From Sycon ciliatum (Eukaryota > Porifera > Calcarea > Leucosolenida > Sycettidae), in NCBI RefSeq assembly GCF_964019385.1, contig NC_088645.1:15170864-15234863 (forward strand): a stretch of 64,000 bases of DNA. Reading direction: 5' to 3'. The notes under the pieces are model-generated. The model made no database searches. It saw nothing but the letters and a program-made list of their open reading frames with translations, and was not told the DNA's origin. The translations under genes and the position numbers were made by a program. Each line of letters begins with the position of its first letter. Within the stretch, counting starts at the first letter, position 1. Below, in pieces: positions 25,276 through 37,800 of this stretch.

Positions 25276-25549
25276 CAAATCTTTATTCTCACGATAGCCA
25301 GTGGCCAATAAGAGATAATAGTGTAAGAAAGGAGAAAGAGTGAGGAAGAATTGGGTGGGCAGGGCCTAGGGGTTAATGACTACTTAAGTGTACGGGCAGG
25401 GGTGGTCGCCACACGAGCATACAGAGTTGCGTACTTAAGTGTACGGGCAGGGGTGGTCGCTACACGAGCATACAGAGTTGTGCAACAGCAGGGATATCTC
25501 GGATTTGAAGGGAGTACGAGAAGGGATTTCGCGAAGCTGGGTGGGCAGG
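25276..25549 (-). mobile_element. Short 5'-truncated minus-strand LINE 3' end, unit 1 only
   Basis: 274 bp matching 25667-25941, with rare changes such as GTTGCGTAC versus GTTGCATAC and ATATCTCGG versus ATATCTGGG. On the minus strand it runs from GCCTGCCCACC to an AATAAA signal and GATTTGAAA, then (CAG/CAA)n. It interrupts the microsatellite between CTG and TTG relative to the unit 2 arrangement. It is either an independent, more severely truncated insertion of the same family or a local 391-bp duplication. It contains the 51-bp doublet (25381-25482). Confidence 0.7.
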
Positions 25550-25666
<117 letters not shown>

Positions 25667-25672
25667 CAAATC

Positions 25673-25678
25673 TTTATT
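25673..25678 (-). promoter_or_regulatory. AATAAA polyadenylation-like signal, nested LINE
   Basis: TTTATT on the plus strand reads AATAAA on the minus strand. It is followed by GATTTGAAA and the (CAA)n tail. It is also present in the short copy (25282-25287) and in unit 2. Confidence 0.6.
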
Positions 25679-25771
25679 CTCACGATAGCCAGTGGCCAAT
25701 AAGAGATAATAGTGTAAGAAAGGAGAAAGAGTGAGGAAGAATTGGGTGGGCAGGGCCTAGGGGTTAATGAC

Positions 25772-25873
25772 TACTTAAGTGTACGGGCAGGGGTGGTCGC
25801 CACACGAGCATACAGAGTTGCATACTTAAGTGTACGGGCAGGGGTGGTCGCTACACGAGCATACAGAGTTGTG
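25772..25873 (-). repeat. 51-bp tandem doublet at the LINE stop codon
   Basis: Two adjacent 51-bp units, each beginning TACTTAAGTGTACGGGCAGG on the plus strand and differing by about one base (GTCGCCACACG versus GTCGCTACACG). The unit is 17 codons, and the ORF stop lies in the second unit as read on the plus strand. It is also present at 25381-25482 and 49216-49317. Confidence 0.9.
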
Positions 25874-26149
25874 CAACAGCAGGGATATCTGGGATTTGAA
25901 GGGAGTACGAGAAGGGATTTCGCGAAGCTGGGTGGGCAGGCAATTAAAGTAATGAAGGGCCTTGTACAGGGGAGAATGGAGACAGCGGTCAGTCCGCGGA
26001 GTTGGCAAGTGCCAAGTACGAGAGCGACGTAAATTATACGAAGGTTGCACGTTGCTAGCAGTATGCAGCGAGAGTATATGTGGTGGGGCATAATTGTGGC
26101 GCAGAGAATACGCGAAGAGTATATGTTTAACTTTAAAGCGTGAAAATAA
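25826..26149 (-). pseudogene. Minus-strand LINE reverse-transcriptase ORF, C-terminal remnant
   Basis: About 107 codons on the minus strand, ending at TAA (25828-25826). Features in order are FKVKHILFAYSLRH, NYAPPHILSL, YNLRRSRTWHLPTPRTDR, then LYKALHYFNCLPTQLR and FKSQISLLLHNSV. The YNLR..RT...SPLY.A...FN.LP..LR..P....FKS pattern is characteristic of the C-terminal tail of CR1/RTE-like LINE polyproteins. Polymerase and endonuclease domains are missing because the element is 5'-truncated at 26150 against a (GTT)n tract. Its stop lies inside one unit of a 51-bp tandem doublet. Downstream on the minus strand come a short 3' UTR, AATAAA (25678-25673) and a (CAA)n tail. Confidence 0.75.
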
Positions 26150-26150
<1 letters not shown>

Positions 26151-26180
<30 letters not shown>

Positions 26181-26636
26181 GCTGCTGCTGCTGCTGCTGC
26201 TGTTACAGCAGCTACTGCTGTGGCTGTAGTTACAGCCCCTCTCGTTGTCAGGAAATGTTTGCTTGTGCTACTTCTCATCCAGTTGACTTCTTATTATGAC
26301 TTTGTACGTTATAATTTTGTTGAGCTCCGGTTTTCCCCTTCATTCTAACTCCAGTGCAGTTTAGCGTGTATTGGCTTGTGATTTCCTTTCTTCTGTTTGC
26401 TTGGCATTTTATCGCTCCACAGGTACCCCCGGTCTCAGGTGCTCTCACGTTTGTGCAATTGTTGATTTTGGTCCTGAATTGTCCTCCCTGTTGCTTTGCT
26501 ACCGTCCTCCTCCTTCCTCCACCTTTTTTTCTTTTCTTAATGGGCCTCATTATGGCATTCGCTTCCATGTAATTGGGCTTGTAACCCGTGTGTACTTGCG
26601 AATTCAAATAAAAATATACATACATACATACATACA
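26151..26636 (+). mobile_element. 3' arm of the outer plus-strand LINE with (TACA)n tail
   Basis: 486 bp starting with (GTT)10 and (GCT)7. A GCTGCTG/CAGCAGC hairpin with a TTA loop follows at 26196-26212, then about 390 bp of pyrimidine-rich non-coding sequence, AATAAA at 26607-26612 and (TACA)n to the satellite boundary. The signal followed by a short tandem tail marks a LINE 3' end in plus orientation. It probably belongs to the same element as 24832-25122, since both sides of the nested element carry CTG/GCT runs. I see no credible coding sequence in it. The unit 2 copy is 49595-50080. Confidence 0.6.
26607..26612 (+). promoter_or_regulatory. AATAAA polyadenylation-like signal, outer LINE
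   Basis: AATAAA sits five bases before the (TACA)n tail that ends the insertion, as expected for a LINE 3' end. Its copy is 50051-50056. Confidence 0.6.
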
Positions 26637-27568
26637 TGTTATAGAGAGGTACATTGAAATTCAAAGGTCAGCACAAATGGTCAAAATCCGACATTTTCTC
26701 ACCTTCCTGCCCGTTCACAGCTCAGAAAATGACAATGACCAGCCTCATCTTGTTGTGCAGCGGGACATAAACAAGTGAACCAAGAAAAAGAGCCACATTT
26801 CTCTAAAGAACTTTCCCAGGGCTGCTGAAAGCTGAAAAATAACCAATCTCACAGTTTGGGGCTTTTTACCCGTGAATCTTCACTTTGCGACTAAACTATT
26901 CACAGCAGTGCCACATTTTCTGGGTCACTAAATGTGGATGCCAGCGCCCTACAAGCAAACCAAAAATCAAATCAATGCGACCACTGACATTACAGCTGGG
27001 TCATGTTATAGAGAGGTACATTGAAATTCAAAGGTCAGCACAAATGGTCAAAATCCGACATTATCTCACCTTCTTGCCCGTTCACAGCTCAGAAAATGAC
27101 AATGACCAGCCTCATCTTGTTGTGCAGCTGGACATAGACAAGTGCACCAAGAAAAAGAGCCACATTTCTCTAAAGAACTTGCCCAGGGCTGCTGAAAAAT
27201 GAAAAATAACCAATCTCACAGTTTGGGGCTTTTTACCCGTGAATCTTCACTTTGCGACTAAACTATTCACAGCAGTGCCACATTTTCTGGGTCACTGAAT
27301 GTGGGTGCCAGCGCCCTACAAGCAAACCAAAAATCAAATCAATGCGACCACTGACATTACAGCTGGGTCATGTTATAGAGAGGTACATTGAAATTCAAAG
27401 GTCAGCACAAATGGTCAAAATCCGACATTTTCTCACCTTCCTGCCCGTTCACAGCTCAGAAAATGACAATGACCAGCCTCATCTCGTTGTGCTGCGGGAC
27501 ATAGACAAGTGCACCAAGAAAAAGAGCCACATTTCTCTAAAGAACTTGCCCAGGGCTGCTGAAAGCTG

Positions 27569-28320
27569 AAAAATAACCAATCTCACAGTTTGGGGCTTTT
27601 AACTATTCACAGCAGTGCCACATTTTCTGGGTCACTGAATGTGGGTGCCAGTGCCCTACAAGCAAACCAAAAATCAAATCAATGCGACCACTGACATTAC
27701 AGCTGGGTCATGTTATAGAGAGGTACATTGCAATTCAAAGGTCAGCACAAATGGTCAAAATCCGACATTTTCTCACCTTCCTGCCCGTTCACAGCTCAGA
27801 AAATGACAATGACCAGCCTCATCTCGTTGTGCAGCTGGACATAGACAAGTGCACCAAGAAAAAGAGCCACATTTCTCTAAAGAACTTGCCCAGGGCTGCT
27901 GAAAGCTGAAAAATAACCAATCTCACACTTTGGGGCTTTTTACCCGTGAATCTTCACTTTGCGACTAAACTATTCACAGCAGTGCCACATTTTCTGGGTC
28001 ACTGAATGTGGGTGCCAGCGCCCTACAAGCAAACCAAAAATTAAATCAATGTGACCACTGACATTACAGCTGGGTCATTTTATAGAGAGGTACATTGAAA
28101 TTCAAAGGTCAGCACAAATGGTCAAAATCCGACATTTTCTCACCTTCCTGCCCGTTCACAGCTCAGAAAATGACAATGACCAGCCTCATCTCGTTGTGCA
28201 GCTGGACATAGACAAGTGCACCAAGAAAAAGAGCCACATTTCTCTAAAGAACTTGCCCAGGGCTGCTGAAAGCTGAAAAATAACCAATCTCACAGTTTGG
28301 GGCTTTTTAACTATTCACAG
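27569..28320 (+). repeat. Two monomers with 27- and 26-bp deletions at the same site
   Basis: At 27600/27601 and at about 28308/28309 the monomer passes from GGGGCTTTT(T) straight to AACTATTCACAGC. This removes the CCCGTGAATCTTCACTTTGC region and its flanks. The endpoints share short TA/TAA homology. Both are inherited in unit 2 (51044/51045 and about 52120). Confidence 0.85.
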
Positions 28321-28666
28321 CAGTGCCACATTTTCTGGGTCACTGAATGTGGGTGCCAGTGCCCTACAAGCAAACCAAAAATCAAATCAATGCGACCACT
28401 GACATTACAGCTGGGTCATGTTATAGAGAGGTACATTGAAATTCAAAGGTCAGCACAAATGGTCAAAATCCGACATTTTCTCACCTTCCTGCCCGTTCAC
28501 AGCTCAGAAAATGACAATGACCAGCCTCATCTCGTTGTGCAGCTGGACATAGACAAGTGCACCAAGAAAAAGATCCACATTTCTCTAAAGAACTTGCCCA
28601 GGGCTGCTGAAAGCTGAAAAATAACCAATCTCACACTTTGGGGCTTTTTCCCCGTGAATCTTCACT

Positions 28667-30133
28667 TTGCGACTAAACTATTCACAGCAGTGCCAAATTT
28701 TTTGGGTCACTGAATGTGGGTGCCAGCGCCCTACAAGCAAACCAAAAATCAAATCAATGCGACCACTGACATTACAGCTGGGTTATGTTATAGAGAGGTA
28801 CATTGAAATTCAAAGGTCAGCACAAATGGTCAAAATCCGACATTTTCTCACCTTCCTGCCCGTTCACAGCTCAGAAAATGACAATGACCAGCTTCATCTT
28901 GTTGTGCAGCGGGACATAGACAAGTGAACCAAGAAAAGACCCACATTTCTCTAAAGAACTTGCCCAGGGCTGCTGAAAGCTGAAAAATAACCAATCTCAC
29001 ACTTTGGGGCTTTTTACCCGTGAATCTTCACTTTGGGACTAAACTATTCACAGCAGTGCCAAATTTTCTGGGTCACTAAATGTGGATGCCAGCGCCCTAC
29101 AAGCAAACCAAAAATCAAATCAATGCGACCACTGACATTACAGCTGGGTCATGTTATAGAGAGGTACATTGAAATTCAAAGGTCAGCACAAATGGTCAAA
29201 ATCCGACATTTTCTCACCTTCCTGCCCGTTCACAGCTCAGAAAATGACAATGACCAGCCGCATCTCGTTGTGCAGCTGGACATAGACAAGTGAACCAAGA
29301 AAAAGACCCACATTTCTCTAAAGAACTTGCCCAGGGCTGCTGAAAGCTGAAAAATAACCAATCTCACAGTTTGGGGCTTTTTACCCGTGAATCTTCACTT
29401 TGCGACTAAACTATTCACAGCAGTGCCAAATTTTTTGGGTCACTGAATGTGGGTGCCAGCGCCCTACAAGCAAACCAAAAATCAAATCAATGCGACCACT
29501 GACATTACAGCTGGGTCATGTTATAGAGAGGTACATTGAAATTCAAAGGTCAGCACAAATGGTCAAAATCCGACATTTTCTCACCTTCCTGCCCGTTCAC
29601 AGCTCAGAAAATGACAATGACCAGCTTCATCTTGTTGTGCAGCGGGACATAGACAAGTGAACCAAGAAAAAGACCCACATTTCTCTAAAGAACTTGCCCA
29701 GGGCTGCTGAAAGCTGAAAAATAACCAATCTCACACTTTGGGGCTTTTTACCCGTGAATCTTCACTTTGGGACTAAACTATTCACAGCAGTGCCAAATTT
29801 TCTGGGTCACTAAATGTGGATGCCAGCGCCCTACAAGCAAACCAAAAATCAAATCAATGCGACCACTGACATTACAGCTGGGTCATGTTATAGAGAGGTA
29901 CATTGAAATTCAAAGGTCAGCACAAATGGTCAAAATCCGACATTTTCTCACCTTCCTGCCCGTTCACAGCTCAGAAAATGAAAATGACCAGCCTCATCTT
30001 GTTGTGCAGCTGGACATAGACAAGTGAACCAAGAAAAAAAACCACATTTCTCTAAAGAACTTGCCCAGGGCTGCTGAAAGCTGAAAAATAACCAATCTCA
30101 CAGTTTGGGGCTTTTTACCCGTGAATCTTCACT
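28667..30133 (+). repeat. 2-monomer higher-order repeat (733/734-bp period)
   Basis: 28667-29399 and 29400-30133 repeat a pair of types. One has CAAATTTTTTGGG, CAGCTTCATC and CAGCGGGACATAG. The other has CACTTTGGGACTAAAC and CAAATTTTCTGGG. The same pair type reappears at 31234-31967 and, in unit 2, at 52478-53944. Confidence 0.75.
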
Positions 30134-31600
30134 TTGCGACTAAACTATTCACAGCAGTGCCACATTTTCTCGGTCACTGAATGTGGGTGCCAGCGCCCTA
30201 CAAGCAAACCAAAATCAAATCAATGCGACCACTGACATTACAGCTGGGTCATGTTATAGAGAGGTACATTGAAATTCAAAGGTCAGCACAAATGGTCAAA
30301 ATCCGACATTTTCTCACCTTCCTGCCCGTTCACAGCTCAGAAAATGACAATGACCAGCCTCATCTCGTTGTGCAGCTGGACATAGACAAGTGCACCAAGA
30401 AAAAGAGCCACTTTTCTCTAAAGAACTTGCCCAGGGCTGCTGAAAGCTGAAAAATAACCAATCTCACACTTTGGGGCTTTTTACCCGTGAATCTTCACTT
30501 TGCGACTTAACTATTCACAGCAGTGCCACATTTTCTGGGTCACTGAATGTGGGTGCCAGCGCCCTACAAGCAAACCAAAAATCAAATCAATGCGACCACT
30601 GACATTACAGCTGGGTCATGTTATAGAGAGGTACATTGAAATTCAAAGGTCAGCACAAATGGTCAAAATCCGACATTTTCTCACCTTCCTGCCCGTTCAC
30701 AGCTCAGAAAATGACAATGACCAGCCGCATCTCGTTGTGCAGCTGGACATAGACAAGTGAACCAAGAAAAAGAGCCACATTTCTCTAAAGAACTTGCCCA
30801 GGGATGCTGAAAGCTGAAAAATAACCAATCTCACAGTTTGGGGCTTTTTACCCGTGAATCTTCACTTTGCGACTAAACTATTCACAGCAGTGCCACATTT
30901 TCTGGGTCACTGAATGTGGGTGCCAGCGCCCTACAAGCAAACCAAAAATCAAATCGATGCGACCACTGACATTACAGCTGGGTCATGTTATAGAGAGGTA
31001 CATTGAAATTCAAAGGTCAGCACAAATGGTCAAAATCCAACATTTTCTCACCTTCCTGCCCGTTCACAGCTCAGAAAATGACAATGACCAGCCTCATCTC
31101 GTTGTGCAGCTGGCCATAGACAAGTGCACCAAGAAAAAGAGCCACATTTCTCTAAAGAACTTGCCCAGGGCTGCTGAAAGCTGAAAAATAACCAATCTCA
31201 CACTTTGGGGCTTTTTACCCGTGAATCTTCACTTTGCGACTAAACTATTCACAGCAGTGCCAAATTTTTTAGGTCACTGAATGTGGGTGCCAGCGCCCTA
31301 CAAGCAAACCAAAAATCAAATCAATGCGACCACTGACATTACAGCTGGGTCATGTTATAGAGAGGTACATTGAAATTCAAAGGTCAGCACAAATGGTCAA
31401 AATCCGACATTTTCTCACCTTCCTGCCCGTTCACAGCTCAGAAAATGACAATGACCAGCTTCATCTTGTTGTGCAGCGGGACATAGACAAGTGAACCAAG
31501 AAAAAGACCCACATTTCTCTAAAGAACTTGCCCAGGGCTGCTGAAAGCTGAAAAATAACCAATCTCACACTTTGGGGCTTTTTACCCGTGAATCTTCACT

Positions 31601-34600
31601 TTGGGACTAAACTATTCACAGCAGTGCCAAATTTTCTGGGTCACTAAATGTGGATGCCAGCGCCCTACAAGCAAACCAAAAATCAAATCAATGCGACCAC
31701 TGACATTACAGCTGGGTCATGTTATAGAGAGGTACATTGAAATTCAAAGGTCAGCACAAATGGTCAAAATCCGACATTTTCTCACCTTCCTGCCCATTCA
31801 CAGCTCAGAAAATGACAATGACCAGCCTCATCTCGTTGTGCAGCTGGACATAGACAAGTGAACCAAGAAAAAGACCCACATTTCTCTAAAGAACTTGCCC
31901 AGGGCTGCTGAAAGCTGAAAAATAACCAATCTCACAGTTTGGGGCTTTTTACCCGTGAATCTTCACTTTGGGACTAAACTATTCACAGCAGTGCCAAATT
32001 TTCTGGGTCACTAAATGTGGATGCCAGCGCCCTACAAGCAAACCAAAAATCAAATCAATGCGACCACTGACATTACAGCTGGGTCATGTTATAGAGAGGT
32101 ACATTGAAATTCAAAGGTCAGCACAAATGGTCAAAATCCGACATTTTCTCACCGTCCTGCCCGTTCACAGCTCAGAAAATGACAATGACCAGCCTCATCT
32201 CGTTGTGCAGCTGGACATAGACAAGTGCACCAAGAAAAAGAGCCACATTTCTCTAAAGAACTTGCCCAGGGCTGCTGAAAGCTGAAAAATAACCAATCTC
32301 ACACTTTGGGGCTTTTTACCCGTGAATCTTCACTTTGCGACTAAACTATTCACAGCAGTGCCAATTTTTTTAGGTGACTGAATGTGGGTGCCAGCGTCCT
32401 ACAAGCAAACCAAAAATCAAATCAATGCGACCACTAACATTACCGCTGGGTCATGTTATAGAGAGGTACATTGAAATTCAAAGGTCAGCACAAATGGTCA
32501 AAATCCGACATTTTCTCACCTTCCTGCCCGTTCACAGCTCAGAAAATGACAATGACCAGCCTCATCTTGTTGTGCAGCGGGACATAGACAAGTGAACCAA
32601 GAAAAAGAGCCACATTTCTCTAAAGAACTTGCCCAGGGCTGCTGAAAGCTGAAAAATAACCAATCTCACACTTTGGGGCTTTTTACCCGTGAATCTTCAC
32701 TTTGCGACTTAACTATTCACAGCAGTGCCACATTTTCTGAGTCACTGAATGTGGATGCCAGCGCCCTACAAGCAAACCAAAAATCAAATCAATGCGACCA
32801 CTGACATTACAGCGGGGTCATGTTATAGAGAGGTACATTGAAATTCAAAGGTCAGCACAAATGGTCAAAATCAGACATTTTCTCACCTTCCTGCCCGTTC
32901 ACAGCTCAGAAAATGACAATGACCAGCCTCATCTTGTTGTGCAGCTGGACATAGACAAGTACACCAAGAAAAAGAGCCACATTTCTCTAAAGAACTTGCC
33001 CAGGGCTGCTGAAAGCTGAAAAATAACCAATCTCACACTTTGGGGCTTTTTACCCGTGAATCTTCACTTTGCGACTAAACTATTCACAGCAGTGCCACAT
33101 TTTCTGGGTCACTGAATGTGGATGCCAGCGCCCTACAAGCAAACCAAAAATCAAATCAATGCGACCACTGACATTACAGCTGGGTCATGTTATAGAGAGG
33201 TACATTGAAATTCAAAGGTCAGCACAAATGGTCAAAATCCGACATTTTCTCGTTCACAGCTCAGAAAATGACAATGACCAGCCTCATTTTGTTGTGCAGC
33301 TGGGCATAGAAAAGTGCACCAAGAAAAAGAGCCACATTTCTCTAAAGAACTTGCCCAGGGCTGCTGAAAGCTGAAAATAACAAATCTCATAGTTTGGTGC
33401 TTTTTATCCGTGAATCTTCACTTTGCGACTAAACTATTCACAGCAGTGCCAAATTTTTCAGGTCACTGAATGTGGGTGTCAGCGCTCTACAAGCAAACCA
33501 AAAATCAAATCAATGCGACCACTGATATTACAGCTGGGTCATGTTATAGAGAGGTACATTGAAATTCAAAGGTCAGCACAAATGGTCAAAATCCGACATT
33601 TTCTCACCTTCCTGCCCGTTCACAGCTCAGAAAATGACAATGACCAGCCTCATCTTGTTGTGCAGCTGGACATAGACAAGTGAACCAGGAAAAAGAGCCA
33701 CATTTCTCTAAAGAACTTGCCCAGGGCTGCTGAAAGCTGAAAAATAACCAATCCCACAGTTTGGGGCTTTTTACCCGTGAATCTTCACTTTGCGACTAAA
33801 CTATTCACAGCAGTGCCAAATTTGTTGGCTCACTCAATGTAAGTGCCAGCGCCCTACAAGCAAACCAAAAATCAAATCAATGCGACCACTGACATTACAG
33901 CTGGGTCATGTTATAGAGAGGTACATTGAAATTCAAAGGTCAGCACAAATGGTCAAAATCCGACATTTTCTCACCTTCCTGCCCGTTCACAGCTCAGAAA
34001 ATGACAATGACCAGCCTCATCTTATTGTGCAGCTGGACATAGACAAGTGCACCAAGAAAAAGAGCCACATTTCTCTAAAGAACTTGCCCAGGGCTGCTGA
34101 AAGCTGAAAAATAACCAATCTCACAGTTTGGAGCTTTTTACCCGTGAATCTTCACTTCGCGACTAAACTATTCACAGCAGTGCCAAATTTTTGGGGTCAC
34201 TGAATGTGGGTGCCAGCGCCCTACAAGCAAACCAAAAATCAAATCAATGCTACCACTGACATTACAGCTGGGTCATGTTATAGAGAGGTACATTGAAATT
34301 CAAAGGTCAGCACAAATGGTCAAAATCCGACATTTTCTCACATTCCTGCACGTTCACAGCTCAGAAAATGACAATGACCAGCCTCATCTCGTTGTTCAGC
34401 TAGACATAGACAGGTGCACCAAGAAAAAGAGCCACATTTCTCTAAAGAACTTGCCCAGGGCTGCTGAAAGCTGAAAAATAACCAATCTCACAGTTTGGGG
34501 CTTTTACCCGTGAATCTTCACTTTGCGACTAAACTATTCACAGCAGTGCCACATTTTCTGGGTCACTGAATGTGGATGCCAGCGCCCTACAAGCAAACCA

Positions 34601-34889
34601 AAAATCAAATCAATGCGACCACTGACATTACAGCTGGGTCATGTTATAGAGAGGTACATTGAAATTCAAAGGTCAGCACAAATGGTCAAAATCCGACATT
34701 TTCTCACCTTCCTGCCCGTTCACAGCTCAGAAAATGACAAGGACCAGCCTCATCTCGTTGTGCAGCTGGACATAGACAAGTGCACCAAGAAAAAGAGCCA
34801 CATTTCTCTAAAGAACTTGCCCAGGGCTGCTGAAAGCTGAAAAATAACCAATCTCACAGTTTGGGGCTTTTTACCCGTGAATCTTCACT
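31601..34889 (+). repeat. 9-monomer block, first copy in unit 1
   Basis: 3,289 bp, nine monomers. It includes a monomer with the 12-bp deletion (33250), one with CCAATTTTTTTAGGTGAC (32363), one with GTTGGCTCACTCAATG (33824) and one with CTTCACTTCGCG. The same ordered set occurs next door at 34890-38178, but only once in unit 2 (55412-58700). Confidence 0.9.
33240..33260 (+). repeat. Monomer with 12-bp deletion (lineage marker)
   Basis: CATTTTCTC is joined directly to GTTCACAGC, lacking ACCTTCCTGCCC. The same marker is at 36540 (second 9-monomer block) and 57062 (unit 2), so it traces both duplications. Confidence 0.9.
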
Positions 34890-37800
34890 TTGCGACTAAA
34901 CTATTCACAGCAGTGCCAAATTTTCTGGGTCACTAAATGTGGATGCCAGCGCCCTACAAGCAAACCAAAAATCAAATCAATGCGACCACTGACATTACAG
35001 CTGGGTCATGTTATAGAGAGGTACATTGAAATTCAAAGGTCAGCACAAATGGTCAAAATCCGACATTTTCTCACCTTCCTGCCCATTCACAGCTCAGAAA
35101 ATGACAATGACCAGCCTCATCTCGTTGTGCAGCTGGACATAGACAAGTGAACCAAGAAAAAGACCCACATTTCTCTAAAGAACTTGCCCAGGGCTGCTGA
35201 AAGCTGAAAAATAACCAATCTCACAGTTTGGGGCTTTTTACCCGTGAATCTTCACTTTGGGACTAAACTATTCACAGCAGTGCCAAATTTTCTGGGTCAC
35301 TAAATGTGGATGCCAGCGCCCTACAAGCAAACCAAAAATCAAATCAATGCGACCACTGACATTACAGCTGGGTCATGTTATAGAGAGGTACATTGAAATT
35401 CAAAGGTCAGCACAAATGGTCAAAATCCGACATTTTCTCACCGTCCTGCCCGTTCACAGCTCAGAAAATGACAATGACCAGCCTCATCTCGTTGTGCAGC
35501 TGGACATAGACAAGTGCACCAAGAAAAAGAGCCACATTTCTCTAAAGAACTTGCCCAGGGCTGCTGAAAGCTGAAAAATAACCAATCTCACACTTTGGGG
35601 CTTTTTACCCGTGAATCTTCACTTTGCGACTAAACTATTCACAGCAGTGCCAATTTTTTTAGGTGACTGAATGTGGGTGCCAGCGTCCTACAAGCAAACC
35701 AAAAATCAAATCAATGCGACCACTAACATTACCGCTGGGTCATGTTATAGAGAGGTACATTGAAATTCAAAGGTCAGCACAAATGGTCAAAATCCGACAT
35801 TTTCTCACCTTCCTGCCCGTTCACAGCTCAGAAAATGACAATGACCAGCCTCATCTTGTTGTGCAGCGGGACATAGACAAGTGAACCAAGAAAAAGAGCC
35901 ACATTTCTCTAAAGAACTTGCCCAGGGCTGCTGAAAGCTGAAAAATAACCAATCTCACACTTTGGGGCTTTTTACCCGTGAATCTTCACTTTGCGACTTA
36001 ACTATTCACAGCAGTGCCACATTTTCTGAGTCACTGAATGTGGATGCCAGCGCCCTACAAGCAAACCAAAAATCAAATCAATGCGACCACTGACATTACA
36101 GCGGGGTCATGTTATAGAGAGGTACATTGAAATTCAAAGGTCAGCACAAATGGTCAAAATCAGACATTTTCTCACCTTCCTGCCCGTTCACAGCTCAGAA
36201 AATGACAATGACCAGCCTCATCTTGTTGTGCAGCTGGACATAGACAAGTACACCAAGAAAAAGAGCCACATTTCTCTAAAGAACTTGCCCAGGGCTGCTG
36301 AAAGCTGAAAAATAACCAATCTCACACTTTGGGGCTTTTTACCCGTGAATCTTCACTTTGCGACTAAACTATTCACAGCAGTGCCACATTTTCTGGGTCA
36401 CTGAATGTGGATGCCAGCGCCCTACAAGCAAACCAAAAATCAAATCAATGCGACCACTGACATTACAGCTGGGTCATGTTATAGAGAGGTACATTGAAAT
36501 TCAAAGGTCAGCACAAATGGTCAAAATCCGACATTTTCTCGTTCACAGCTCAGAAAATGACAATGACCAGCCTCATTTTGTTGTGCAGCTGGGCATAGAA
36601 AAGTGCACCAAGAAAAAGAGCCACATTTCTCTAAAGAACTTGCCCAGGGCTGCTGAAAGCTGAAAATAACAAATCTCATAGTTTGGTGCTTTTTATCCGT
36701 GAATCTTCACTTTGCGACTAAACTATTCACAGCAGTGCCAAATTTTTCAGGTCACTGAATGTGGGTGTCAGCGCTCTACAAGCAAACCAAAAATCAAATC
36801 AATGCGACCACTGATATTACAGCTGGGTCATGTTATAGAGAGGTACATTGAAATTCAAAGGTCAGCACAAATGGTCAAAATCCGACATTTTCTCACCTTC
36901 CTGCCCGTTCACAGCTCAGAAAATGACAATGACCAGCCTCATCTTGTTGTGCAGCTGGACATAGACAAGTGAACCAGGAAAAAGAGCCACATTTCTCTAA
37001 AGAACTTGCCCAGGGCTGCTGAAAGCTGAAAAATAACCAATCCCACAGTTTGGGGCTTTTTACCCGTGAATCTTCACTTTGCGACTAAACTATTCACAGC
37101 AGTGCCAAATTTGTTGGCTCACTCAATGTAAGTGCCAGCGCCCTACAAGCAAACCAAAAATCAAATCAATGCGACCACTGACATTACAGCTGGGTCATGT
37201 TATAGAGAGGTACATTGAAATTCAAAGGTCAGCACAAATGGTCAAAATCCGACATTTTCTCACCTTCCTGCCCGTTCACAGCTCAGAAAATGACAATGAC
37301 CAGCCTCATCTTATTGTGCAGCTGGACATAGACAAGTGCACCAAGAAAAAGAGCCACATTTCTCTAAAGAACTTGCCCAGGGCTGCTGAAAGCTGAAAAA
37401 TAACCAATCTCACAGTTTGGAGCTTTTTACCCGTGAATCTTCACTTCGCGACTAAACTATTCACAGCAGTGCCAAATTTTTGGGGTCACTGAATGTGGGT
37501 GCCAGCGCCCTACAAGCAAACCAAAAATCAAATCAATGCTACCACTGACATTACAGCTGGGTCATGTTATAGAGAGGTACATTGAAATTCAAAGGTCAGC
37601 ACAAATGGTCAAAATCCGACATTTTCTCACATTCCTGCACGTTCACAGCTCAGAAAATGACAATGACCAGCCTCATCTCGTTGTTCAGCTAGACATAGAC
37701 AGGTGCACCAAGAAAAAGAGCCACATTTCTCTAAAGAACTTGCCCAGGGCTGCTGAAAGCTGAAAAATAACCAATCTCACAGTTTGGGGCTTTTACCCGT

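Larger units (their letters stand above)
25667..26150 (-). mobile_element. Nested minus-strand LINE 3' end with (CAA)n tail
   Basis: 484 bp between two GTT-rich tracts. On the minus strand it holds the end of the reverse-transcriptase ORF, a 3' UTR of about 160 bp with a 51-bp doublet, AATAAAG and GATTTGAAA, then (CAA)n. The microsatellite tail after the polyadenylation-like signal is typical of several LINE clades. Flanking (GTT)n on both sides suggests it inserted into a microsatellite. The copy in unit 2 is 49111-49594. Confidence 0.75.

Noticed and set aside
26275-26664. Frames of 72-135 codons on both strands in the right arm of the insertion
   Set aside because: They have no recognisable motif, overlap each other, and one runs from LINE 3' sequence through the tail into satellite. 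They are most likely chance frames in a 3' UTR.
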